This document shows positions 1 through 7,042 of a DNA stretch of 7,712 nt, in pieces. Numbering within the stretch: position 1 is the first letter of the stretch; each line of letters begins with the position of its first letter. The DNA comes from Phycisphaerales bacterium UBA966 (lineage in GTDB: Bacteria; Planctomycetota; Phycisphaerae; Phycisphaerales; SM1A02): positions 1 to 7,712 of the forward strand of contig DBCE01000058.1 of NCBI GenBank assembly GCA_002292895.1, in the 5' to 3' direction. The notes below the pieces were generated by a model, which was not told the DNA's origin, did not search any database, and saw nothing but the letters and a program-made list of their open reading frames with translations. The position numbers and the translations under genes are program-made.

Positions 1-1104
1 TTTGTGGATCCGGCAGCGGAGCGGTATTGGATGTTGTCGCGAAAGAAGAGTGCGCAGGGCGCGGGTCAGTCCGGTGCCGGCGCGGCGGCGGTTGCTGCAC
101 CAACTTCGTATGACGCGGCCACGTGTCACGCGGGCGGGGTTGATCTGTATGTTGGCGGCAGCGAGCACGCAGTATTGCATCTTCTCTACGCGCGTTTCTG
201 GCACAAGATGCTCTTTGACCTTGGTCAGGTGAGTACGCCGGAGCCAATGGGCAAGTTGTTCCATCAAGGACTGATCACCAGTCATGCGTATCAGCGCGCC
301 GACCGCACGTTGGTGCCGATCGATGAGGTGGAAGATCGTGGCGAAGGCCAATGCGTGGAAAAAGCTACTGGCGAACCGGTCACGCAGATCGTTGCCAAGA
401 TGTCCAAGAGTCTGCGAAATGTGGTCAACCCAGACGACGTGATCGCCGAGTACGGCGCGGACACGTTCCGTTTGTATGAGATGTACATGGGGCCTCTTGA
501 GGCATCAAAGCCGTGGAACACGCGCGATATTGTTGGTGTGTTCCGCTTCCTACAGCGCGCATGGCGGCTGGCGGTTGATGAGCGCACCGGCGACGTCTTG
601 TGCGCAGCGGTGGCTGATGTTGGCATCGAGAAGCAATTGCATCGAACCATTGCCAAGGTTGGTGAAGACATTGAGCGTCTCAGTTTCAACACAGCGATCG
701 CGGCGATGATCGAATTGGTCAATGCGGCAACGCGCCCGAGTGACATGACGGACGCAACGAAGGGCGGCATGACGCGCGATCAGCTGGTGCGATTCGCGTG
801 TGTCTTGTGGCCATTTGCGCCACACATTGCGGACGAGATGGGAGAGCGCCTCGGCGTAGCGGGTGGCCTACAGGGAATGCCATGGCCGACGTTCGACCCA
901 GCGATGCTGGTGGACAACGAGGTGGAGATAGCGGTGCAGGTTCAGGGCAAGGTGCGCGCGCGGATCATGGTGCCGAGGGCAGCAAGTCCGGCGGAGATTG
1001 AAGCGATGGCTTTAGCGCACCCGCAAGTTGTGCCGCACCTAGGCACAAGTCCACCAAAGAAGGTGGTCGTTGTGCCGGGTCGCATGGTCAACATCGTCCT
1101 CTAA
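1..1104 (+). CDS. leuS: Leucyl-tRNA synthetase, C-terminal part (5' end outside window)
   Basis: This class I aminoacyl-tRNA synthetase charges tRNA-Leu with leucine in the cytoplasm. The reading frame is open from the first base, so the N-terminal catalytic half (HIGH motif) and the editing domain lie off the left edge. The 367 visible residues contain the end of the catalytic core: GGVDLYVGG at 45-53, then LLYARFWHK. The ATP-binding loop KMSKS is intact at residues 133-137 (nt 397-411), followed by NVVNPDDVIAEYGADTFRLY. The anticodon-binding helical domain follows, roughly residues 165-290. The C-terminal tRNA-binding domain begins near VEIAVQVQGKVRARI and runs to the end. The stop is TAA at 1102-1104. 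Residues 13-44 form an Ala/Gly/Ser/Lys-rich insert that ordinary LeuRS lacks at this place. The gene runs convergent to folC, 12 bases apart. The family call is secure. Confidence 0.97.
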   Translation, partial: FVDPAAERYWMLSRKKSAQGAGQSGAGAAAVAAPTSYDAATCHAGGVDLYVGGSEHAVLHLLYARFWHKMLFDLGQVSTPEPMGKLFHQGLITSHAYQRADRTLVPIDEVEDRGEGQCVEKATGEPVTQIVAKMSKSLRNVVNPDDVIAEYGADTFRLYEMYMGPLEASKPWNTRDIVGVFRFLQRAWRLAVDERTGDVLCAAVADVGIEKQLHRTIAKVGEDIERLSFNTAIAAMIELVNAATRPSDMTDATKGGMTRDQLVRFACVLWPFAPHIADEMGERLGVAGGLQGMPWPTFDPAMLVDNEVEIAVQVQGKVRARIMVPRAASPAEIEAMALAHPQVVPHLGTSPPKKVVVVPGRMVNIVL

Positions 1105-1116
1105 AGCGGCGGCGAT

Positions 1117-2997
1117 TTACTTCTTCTCAGAGATGTACTTCAAAGCCTCGCCGACAACGTAGAAGCTGCCGGTCACGCAAATCAGGTCCTCGCGGCTCAC
1201 GCCGCGGATCGCCATGTCAATGGCTTCAGGAACTGTCCGCGCGATTTGGCTCATCTTGCCGGAACGCTCTTGGAAGAGTTTCTGCAGTTCTTCCGGGCTT
1301 GCCGCACGTGGCGTCGAGGACGCACGCGTGAAGATCACCTTGTCGGCGCCAAGATTGACCTTGTCAATCATCTCTGCAATGTCCTTGTCCGCGCAGCAAC
1401 CGAAGACGCAGACCATGCTGTCGTACGGAACATGCGCGCCAACGCAACGCATCAACGCATTCACTGCCGCTGGGTTGTGGGCTCCGTCACAGAGAACGCG
1501 CGGACGGTGCGAAACCACTTCCATGCGCCCAGGAATCTTGGTGGCAGCCAGTCCGGCCGTCAACTTGTCTTCAGGTAACTCAAATCCGAAATTCTTCAGC
1601 ACGTCAACAGCCGCAAGCGCAAGTCCGCAGTTGCTGGCCTGATGCTCGCCCTGGAGCGGCACTGGCACATGCTCCAGGCGACTGTTCTTGGTGTACATGC
1701 ATACGCGCGTGTGCGGCCCAAGGTCAGGGGTAACGCAGAAGCGGCTTGAGAACTCAATGTCCTTGTTGACAATCCGAAGTTCAGCACCAGCAGCTTGTGC
1801 CATTTCGCGCATCACGCCATCAACTTCAGGATCCTGCTCGAAGAACAGTGCCGGAACACCCTTCTTGAAGATGCCCGCCTTCTCGCGAGCAATCAGCGCC
1901 TTGGTTCCGCCCAACAGTTTGGTGTGATCAAGATCAATCGAAGTCACAATGCTGACGAGCGGCGTAATGACGTTGGTTGAGTCAAGTCGACCACCAAGTC
2001 CCACCTCAATCACTGCAATATCCACGGCCTGCTGCGCGAAATACGCAAACGACACCGCGGTCATCAACTCAAAGAATGTCGCTTGCTCGCCCAACTTCTC
2101 TGCAGCCTTGGCCACCGAGCGCACCGTATCCACGAAGTCGTTCTTCGGAATCAGGTTGCCGTCAATCTGCACGCGTTCGCGCATATCGATCAGATGGGGG
2201 CTGGTGTAAACGCCCACCGCATAGCCGGACGCGCGCAGCATGGAGGCGATCATCGCCACGGTGCTGCCCTTGCCGTTTGTTCCGGCAACATGCACCGTCT
2301 TGATCTTCTGGTGCGGATTGCCAAGCAAATCCATCAGCTTGTGCATGCGATCAAGCTTGAAGGTCTCTTCGCCGTACTTGGCGGGACGGAGCCGTTCAAA
2401 GTCCGGGCGCGCCATCAGGTATCGCGTGGCCATCATGATGGAAGTGATTTCGTTCGGCTTCGGGCACTCGAACACCGCCGTAGGCTTGGGCTCAACCGCT
2501 ACAGGCGCCTTCGGCGTTACTGCAACCGGAGTCCGTGGAGCCGCTGTCGGCTTGCTGGTGGTCTTACTTGTGACCGTGGTGGTCGACACCTTCAGGTTTG
2601 TTGCCACAGGCGTCGAACCCTTGGCAGCAACGGTCTTGGTAGCGGGCGCAACCTTTGCAGGTGTCGCTGGCTTCGAGCTCACGGTATTCGCGGTGGTCTT
2701 GGAGGTTGTTGTGGTCTTCACCGCTGCCGCAGTCTTCGCAGCAACGACCGTCGCTGCCACCTTGGCTGCCAGCGCTGCTTTCGCCGTGAGCGTCGCCTTT
2801 GCGGCCGCTACTGGCTTCGATGCAGACTTCAGCACCGGAACAGTCTTCCCCTTGGCCGCTGACTTCACTGTGACTGTCGCTACAACTTTCGACTTGCCGT
2901 TTCCGCTTGTCTTAGCGGTGGCGCTTTTTACGGGTGCGAGGCGGGAAACCGTCTTGGAGCCAGCGCGCGAGGCGCTAGCGGAGGTCACCTTTGGCAT
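1117..2997 (-). CDS. folC: Bifunctional folylpolyglutamate/dihydrofolate synthase with long basic N-terminal extension
   Basis: FolC adds glutamate to dihydropteroate and/or reduced folates with ATP, in the cytoplasm. The core (about residues 180-626) has the usual family length and its motifs in order: P-loop HVAGTNGKGST at 236-246, TSPHL at 265-269, TFFELMTAVSFAYF at 307-320, EVGLGGRLDSTNV at 331-343, the SIDLDH...LG.T...IA.EKAGI block at 353-376, LQGEHQASN at 448-456, PGRMEVV at 489-495, CDGAHNP at 503-509 and VTGSFYVVGEAL at 608-619. No catalytic motif is missing. Residues 1-175 are an Ala/Thr/Lys/Val-rich basic stretch foreign to the family (listed separately). I keep the ATG at 2997 because it has an AGGA ribosome site nine bases upstream and because the next Met codons (residues 188-189, nt 2431-2436) have none. 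A start there would cut into the pre-P-loop region that resembles other FolC proteins. Whether both synthase activities are present cannot be told from sequence. It lies 75 bases after hrpB. Confidence 0.95.
   Translation of the reverse strand: MPKVTSASASRAGSKTVSRLAPVKSATAKTSGNGKSKVVATVTVKSAAKGKTVPVLKSASKPVAAAKATLTAKAALAAKVAATVVAAKTAAAVKTTTTSKTTANTVSSKPATPAKVAPATKTVAAKGSTPVATNLKVSTTTVTSKTTSKPTAAPRTPVAVTPKAPVAVEPKPTAVFECPKPNEITSIMMATRYLMARPDFERLRPAKYGEETFKLDRMHKLMDLLGNPHQKIKTVHVAGTNGKGSTVAMIASMLRASGYAVGVYTSPHLIDMRERVQIDGNLIPKNDFVDTVRSVAKAAEKLGEQATFFELMTAVSFAYFAQQAVDIAVIEVGLGGRLDSTNVITPLVSIVTSIDLDHTKLLGGTKALIAREKAGIFKKGVPALFFEQDPEVDGVMREMAQAAGAELRIVNKDIEFSSRFCVTPDLGPHTRVCMYTKNSRLEHVPVPLQGEHQASNCGLALAAVDVLKNFGFELPEDKLTAGLAATKIPGRMEVVSHRPRVLCDGAHNPAAVNALMRCVGAHVPYDSMVCVFGCCADKDIAEMIDKVNLGADKVIFTRASSTPRAASPEELQKLFQERSGKMSQIARTVPEAIDMAIRGVSREDLICVTGSFYVVGEALKYISEKK
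2473..2997 (-). other. Low-complexity basic domain at the N-terminus of FolC
   Basis: This is the part of folC that encodes residues 1-175. By my count, residues 1-170 contain 39 Ala, 32 Thr, 25 Lys and 24 Val, about 70 percent of the total. There are 3 Arg, one Glu and no Asp, so the net charge is strongly positive. Short units such as AAK, TAK, SKTT and KTVAAK recur in degenerate form, and the last part turns Pro-rich (TPVAVTPKAPVAVEPKP) before the enzyme begins. It has no hydrophobic core typical of a signal peptide. Codons vary, so it is not a simple tandem DNA repeat. The composition resembles histone-H1-like and other DNA- or polyanion-binding tails of bacteria. The function is unknown: nucleoid or RNA tethering, or a neutral disordered tail, are both possible. 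Confidence 0.8.
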
Positions 2998-3006
2998 AGA
3001 CGGGCA

Positions 3007-3010
3007 TCCT
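3007..3010 (-). promoter_or_regulatory. Shine-Dalgarno site of folC
   Basis: On the minus strand AGGA ends nine bases before the ATG at 2997. It is the feature that decides the long start for folC, because the alternative Met codons at 2431-2436 have no purine-rich site at a useful distance. Confidence 0.55.
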
Positions 3011-3072
3011 ACCGAAACAGCGCATAAAACGCGAATTGCCGCACGTTAATCCCTATATCGCAGGCAGTTACG

Positions 3073-5655
3073 TCATCGCCACTCATGCCGCGGATAGCGC
3101 CGTTTGAGTTCCTTTTTCACGTCGGGGTACAGCCGCTCCCAAAAACCGGGCAGGTCCTCGGTCACCTGCACTGGTCGCCGATTCGGCCCAAGCAACTCGA
3201 GCACCACCTTCACCCGACCACCCGCCACCGTCGGATGACCAGCAAAGTCATAGAAGTCCTGGATCTTGCCACGCCCGCGCGGAGGCTTGCCCTCTGCATA
3301 CTCAACCTTCATCTTCCATCCACTTGCCAGCGCCAACGCCGCGGGCGCTGCTCGCTCAACAAACTGCTGCTCATCCCAGGAAAGCGCGCTACGAAAAATG
3401 TCGAGCACCGGACGCGAGTCAAGATCCGAAGCCCGCGCACATCCCTGCGCGATCTCCGCTGCAAGTACCCCCATATCGTCGGCGTCATAGGTGATCAGGC
3501 CGCGTTCGGGAAACCACGCCGCAACGCACCGCACGCGTGCGATCCATTGGTCAACAGACTCGTCCCATGTTGCGGGCCGCAATTCGCCGCTCGCTACGCG
3601 CGATGCCAATTCATCATGTGCAGCGGCTTTGGCCTCGCGCCCCCGCAAGGGACGAACGATCTGCGCAAACACAATTCCATCAAACACACGTTCTTCAAAT
3701 TCAGCGGCCGCGCCAAGTTCATCACTAAAGCGGACCTCGGTCTGCGTAGACACTCGATCAGGCATTGCGTGCTCAACCCAGTCAACCTCGAGCGGCGTGA
3801 CCATTCCAAGCGACTGATGCACTTGATCACCCCGTCCACCCTCGCGCACTTCAAGGGCCAAAATGAAGCCCATTCCACGCTGAATACTTGTTGGATCGAT
3901 GCTCACCTTGCGGCGCCCAGGCATGGCGCAATGCGGTCGCTGCGCATCCATCCGCCAACCAACGTGATCAGCAAAGCCTGCAAGTAGCGCGCGCGAAACC
4001 CGCGCAAATGAATCGCCAGTAAATGCGGCGGTCGCGCCGAACTCCTCATCACCACTTGTGGCAGCACGCACCAACTCACGGGCCGCGGATGCCACCTCGC
4101 GACACGCGCCAAGTGAGGCCTCCACGCCTTCATGTCGCGCGTTGCGGAATCCACTGGACTCCACGCGCAACAACAATTCTTCGCGTGAAGCGATATCACT
4201 CGGCGGCTCGCCATCGGGTGTCAATCGCACCAATTGTGCCGCACCGCCACTCTGCACAACATCTCGGTCGGAAACAATGGCACACCAACGCGCCGCGCGC
4301 TCCAGCACGCCAAGCGATGCCGCCTCAACCAACACGCGCCCAAGCCGTGGATGCACAGGAATGCGTGCGAGCCGATGTCCAAGCGCAGTCAGCATTCCAT
4401 CAGCATGCAGCGCGCCAATCGATTCCAGCGTCCCGCGCGCACGCAACACCGCATCCTCAGTCGGTGGATCAAGCCAAGGAAATTTCTCAAACGGACCGAA
4501 GCCCATCGAGAGCACCATCAACATTGATTCCGCAAGGTCAATACGGCGCACCTCCGGTGTTTCCGCGGCGGGCCGCTGCGCTTGCTCCCACTCCGTCCAC
4601 AAGCGCACGCACACGCCTGGTGCCGTTCGACCAGCTCGCCCGGAGCGCTGATCTGCACTTGCGCGGCTAATCGCCTCGGTGCGCAAGGCATTCAGCCCGC
4701 GCCGCGGATCCACACGAAAAACCCGCGCCAATCCAGAATCAACCACCATGCGAACGCCGGGAATGGTGATGGAAGTCTCCGCAACATTGGTAGCCACAAT
4801 CACCTTGCGCCGACCGCGCGCAGCGGGCGCAACCGCAGCGTCTTGCCGATCAGCCGGCATTGATCCATGCAGCGGTACTACATCAAATGCGCTTCCTCCA
4901 GCAATCACTCGTAGTTCGGCACGGACTGCATCCACGGTGCGATCAATCTCAAAGGCGCCCGGCATAAATACCAACGCATCGCCTTCGTGTCCTTCATCAA
5001 CCAATCGTCGCACGGCACGCGCTGCGCGCTCCCACACCGGCGCGCCGTCCGCACCCGGCTCATAGCGAACACTCACTGGATAGGCACGGCCTTCCGCAGT
5101 AATCACCGGCGCGCTGAGATACGCGGCCGCCTGCCCTGCGTCCATGGTTGCACTCATCGCGGCCACCATCAACGCCGGGCGCTGCAGGCGCGCCGCACGG
5201 ACCACTCCAAGTGCCAGGTCAGCAAACACACTGCGCTCATGAAATTCATCAAGCAACACGCAACCAATGCCCTTGAGCAATGGATCACGCTGCGCTTGCC
5301 GCAAGAACACGCCTTCAGTGACAAATCGAATGCGCGTGCGCGGACCCACCACGCGCTCGAACCGAGTTTGAAATCCAACATCCTCGCCAAGGGCCACGCC
5401 CATCTCCTCGGCCACGCGTCGCGCGGTCATCCGTGCCGCCAACCGACGCGGCTCGAGCACCACAATCTGCCCCTCTACTAGCCCGGAACGCGCCAAAATC
5501 TGCGGGACTTGCGTGGTCTTACCGCTGCCAGTGGCAGCCGTCAGCACCATGGCGCGCGCAGTGCGCATGCATTCGGTGATCTCGGCGGCGGCGCGCAATA
5601 CCGGCAATGCGGCATCCATACCCGCACCACCGTTACTCGCGCGCGCGTCTGTCAC
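3073..5655 (-). CDS. hrpB: ATP-dependent RNA helicase HrpB (DEAH/DExH type)
   Basis: This is a superfamily 2 helicase of 860 residues, the usual size for HrpB. RecA-like domain 1 holds Walker A ATGSGKTT at 41-48, EPRRLAAR at 68-75, the Walker B/motif II sequence DEFHER at 136-141 and motif III SAT at 168-170. Domain 2 holds LVFMPG at 228-233, motif V ATNVAETSITIPGV at 288-301 and motif VI QRSGRAGR at 336-343. A helicase-associated region follows, then the HrpB-specific C-terminal domain, ending in DLPGFWERLYPDVKKELKRRYP..W (834-859), which separates HrpB from HrpA. The start is GTG at 5655, overlapping the previous gene's stop as GTGA; a downstream Met at residue 13 is an alternative. The enzyme should remodel RNA in the cytoplasm, but its substrate is not well defined in any bacterium. 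All catalytic motifs look intact. Confidence 0.96.
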   Translation of the reverse strand: MTDARASNGGAGMDAALPVLRAAAEITECMRTARAMVLTAATGSGKTTQVPQILARSGLVEGQIVVLEPRRLAARMTARRVAEEMGVALGEDVGFQTRFERVVGPRTRIRFVTEGVFLRQAQRDPLLKGIGCVLLDEFHERSVFADLALGVVRAARLQRPALMVAAMSATMDAGQAAAYLSAPVITAEGRAYPVSVRYEPGADGAPVWERAARAVRRLVDEGHEGDALVFMPGAFEIDRTVDAVRAELRVIAGGSAFDVVPLHGSMPADRQDAAVAPAARGRRKVIVATNVAETSITIPGVRMVVDSGLARVFRVDPRRGLNALRTEAISRASADQRSGRAGRTAPGVCVRLWTEWEQAQRPAAETPEVRRIDLAESMLMVLSMGFGPFEKFPWLDPPTEDAVLRARGTLESIGALHADGMLTALGHRLARIPVHPRLGRVLVEAASLGVLERAARWCAIVSDRDVVQSGGAAQLVRLTPDGEPPSDIASREELLLRVESSGFRNARHEGVEASLGACREVASAARELVRAATSGDEEFGATAAFTGDSFARVSRALLAGFADHVGWRMDAQRPHCAMPGRRKVSIDPTSIQRGMGFILALEVREGGRGDQVHQSLGMVTPLEVDWVEHAMPDRVSTQTEVRFSDELGAAAEFEERVFDGIVFAQIVRPLRGREAKAAAHDELASRVASGELRPATWDESVDQWIARVRCVAAWFPERGLITYDADDMGVLAAEIAQGCARASDLDSRPVLDIFRSALSWDEQQFVERAAPAALALASGWKMKVEYAEGKPPRGRGKIQDFYDFAGHPTVAGGRVKVVLELLGPNRRPVQVTEDLPGFWERLYPDVKKELKRRYPRHEWR
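5652..5655 (-). promoter_or_regulatory. GTGA stop/start overlap coupling the membrane protein gene to hrpB
   Basis: On the minus strand the four bases GTGA hold both the GTG start of hrpB and the TGA stop of the upstream gene. No strong separate ribosome site is seen just upstream (only GGGA very close to the start), so translation of hrpB probably depends on ribosomes finishing the upstream gene. The coupling is inferred from the overlap. Confidence 0.6.
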
Positions 5656-6383
5656 TGTCCCGTCAGCATGCGCGTGCGCACCGCGTCCATGAATCGCGAA
5701 ATCTGCGCCTGCTCGCGCGGACTGGAAGCCGGCTCAACTTCCTTCTCCCAGAATCCCAGGAATCGATCCGCGCCCTTGTCCGTCAAGCTCTTGCCCTTCA
5801 TGCGCTCACGCTGACGCTCTTCGCCGCGCTTCGCTTCCGCGCGCGCGTTGGTCATGATGTCTTGGTTGGTGCTCTCTGATTCCTTACCGGTAGCAGTGGT
5901 CTCTGCAAAGCGGAACCAATCCGCTACCCACTTGTCAATGAATGCCCCGCGCTCAGCAGCTGGCAAATTCACATAGGTAGCCGCACCTTGGATCAAGATG
6001 TCCTTCGCCAGAATTCGCACGTTCTGCGTCATTTGCTCGCGCACTTTGCCGGTGACCCCAGCCAAGAACGCCGAAGCAACCACGCTGTCCTGTTGGTTCA
6101 TTCCACGGAAACGACCAATGAACTGCTGCACGTACTTGACGCGCTCGTCCACCGAAAGAAGGTTGAAATCGTCGGTAGTGAAGTAGCCAAGCACGTTGTC
6201 CACTGGCGAATCAAAGATCGATGGCGGGGCCTTCCATCGCCCTGCAAAAAACCACCATGATCCACTGGCCAACAGCGCCACAACAAGGGCGGCAGCGACG
6301 GAAGTCACAATCTGCGAACGGTGCTCTTCCCAGAGCTCTCCAAGATCCATGTCACGGGATCTGATTGATTCCATCAAATTCAT
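5652..6383 (-). CDS. Single-pass membrane protein of unknown function
   Basis: I do not recognise a named family in this protein of 243 residues. The first 22 residues are hydrophilic and mostly acidic. One clear membrane segment follows at about residues 25-47 (IVTSVAAALVVALLASGSWWFF). After it come R49 and K51 and a soluble domain of about 190 residues with no cysteine. That domain looks mostly helical and contains two similar segments, LSVDERVKYVQQFIGRFR (76-93) and LPAAERGAFIDKWVADWFR (140-158), with conserved L, ER, aromatic and aliphatic positions. A very charged stretch at 179-203 (AEAKRGEERQRERMKGK) may form a coiled or exposed helix. Which side of the membrane the domain faces cannot be decided, because the charges flanking the segment are ambiguous. 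The ATG overlaps the pilin stop (ATGA) and has GGAG seven bases upstream. Its place between a prepilin gene and hrpB suggests a link to the pilin, but nothing more specific. Confidence 0.85.
   Translation of the reverse strand: MNLMESIRSRDMDLGELWEEHRSQIVTSVAAALVVALLASGSWWFFAGRWKAPPSIFDSPVDNVLGYFTTDDFNLLSVDERVKYVQQFIGRFRGMNQQDSVVASAFLAGVTGKVREQMTQNVRILAKDILIQGAATYVNLPAAERGAFIDKWVADWFRFAETTATGKESESTNQDIMTNARAEAKRGEERQRERMKGKSLTDKGADRFLGFWEKEVEPASSPREQAQISRFMDAVRTRMLTGQ
6380..6383 (-). promoter_or_regulatory. ATGA stop/start overlap coupling the pilin gene to the membrane protein gene
   Basis: The minus-strand bases ATGA contain the ATG of the membrane protein and the TGA of the pilin-like gene. 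This predicts shared transcription and a fixed translation ratio of the two products. Confidence 0.65.
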
Positions 6384-7027
6384 GGTGTAGCTCCGGTTTC
6401 TGCGTCTTGGGAAAGATCTTCCGCCATCCGCGCGCTGCCGTCAATGTAGACGCCGTTCCGCTCAACGCCAACGCGGCGATGGCGATCTTGGCTGTCAGTG
6501 AGAAGCGGATACCGCGCCGCCTCGCGCTCAAAGAACTCAGTCATCGCGCGCGCCTCTGCGTCCAACCGAACTGTCATCAATCGATCCATGGACGTAGTCG
6601 CTGGATCAAATGACATCAGTAACGTCACTACATCCACTTGCACAGCGGGTGTGTAACGAAGCAAGCCTGGCAAATACATGTAGCTAGTGCCAGTTGAAAG
6701 CGACTCTTCATCTTTGTCAGATGGGCAAATCCAGGATGAGGAATCCGCCGGCATGAAGCCCGAAAGAAAGTTCGGCAACCCGCCGTCAATACCCGCATCG
6801 GTGACCACTGGCAGGAATTCACACATGGGCAGACGACCGTTGTTCTGCTGCCGATAGGAATCCACCGCAATGAAATCTTGGCGAAGGTTGGAGAGGCACC
6901 CCGCATTTTGACTTTCGCGCTGAATCCCGCGCGCGCTCGGAACAATGATCCCAATGAGGATTCCGATGATGGCAATCACCACCAAGAGCTCAACGAGTGT
7001 GAACGCTTTCCGACGCATGGAGTGCAT
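6380..7027 (-). CDS. Prepilin-like protein with type IV N-terminal cleavage/methylation motif
   Basis: The 215-residue product begins with a short basic leader and the class III signal RRKA|FTLVELLVVIAIIGIL. Prepilin peptidase would cut after Ala8 and methylate Phe9; Glu13 is the conserved fifth residue of the mature protein. The hydrophobic stretch to about residue 30 is both export signal and assembly helix. The rest matches the pattern I know from the many planctomycete pilin-like proteins: C44..NLRQ, a Y..QNNGRLP segment (58-67), ICPSD at 100-104 and SYMY at 115-118. Near the end comes H183...NGVYIDGSA (191-199), like the usual H...G.N..F.DG block. C44 and C101 could pair in a disulfide. 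Position -1 is Ala instead of the commoner Gly. The ATG lies 15 bases after the ftsY stop and lacks a clear ribosome site; Met4 is an alternative start that would leave a four-residue leader after Met. Whether it builds a pilus, a secretion pseudopilus or something else is unknown. Confidence 0.88.
   Translation of the reverse strand: MHSMRRKAFTLVELLVVIAIIGILIGIIVPSARGIQRESQNAGCLSNLRQDFIAVDSYRQQNNGRLPMCEFLPVVTDAGIDGGLPNFLSGFMPADSSSWICPSDKDEESLSTGTSYMYLPGLLRYTPAVQVDVVTLLMSFDPATTSMDRLMTVRLDAEARAMTEFFEREAARYPLLTDSQDRHRRVGVERNGVYIDGSARMAEDLSQDAETGATP
6391..6394 (-). promoter_or_regulatory. Shine-Dalgarno site of the membrane protein gene
   Basis: GGAG lies on the minus strand with seven bases before the ATG at 6383, inside the last codons of the pilin-like gene. 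The downstream gene can thus recruit ribosomes itself as well as by coupling, and this position supports the first Met over the Met at residue 4. Confidence 0.6.
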
Positions 7028-7042
7028 TCTAGGCAGCCCGGC

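Noticed and set aside
2240..3049. Long open frame on the + strand opposite the start of folC
   Set aside because: It mirrors the Ala/Lys/Thr/Val-rich tail and the FolC core, whose composition leaves few stops on the other strand. It has no recognisable motif, and the minus-strand frame contains the full FolC signature.
3021..3049. Promoter-like pair before folC on the minus strand (TTAACG, 17 bases, TATGCG)
   Set aside because: It matches the sigma-70 consensus at only 4 and 3 of 6 positions, which is close to chance for a 75-base gap. folC may have its own promoter here, but the sequence does not show it clearly.
3011..3072. Possible terminator after hrpB
   Set aside because: Only a three-base GCG/CGC stem without a T-run can be drawn, too weak to call.
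3085..3987. 300-codon open frame on the + strand inside hrpB
   Set aside because: It is antisense to the HrpB C-terminal domain, has no domain features, and a composition expected from a GC-rich gene read in reverse.
4023..4670. Open frame on the + strand inside hrpB, rich in Arg, His and Pro
   Set aside because: This is a shadow of the helicase coding frame; all HrpB motifs are intact on the minus strand.
5233..5250. DEFH instead of DEAH in the HrpB Walker B motif
   Set aside because: DEFHER is common in HrpB and is not a lost catalytic residue.
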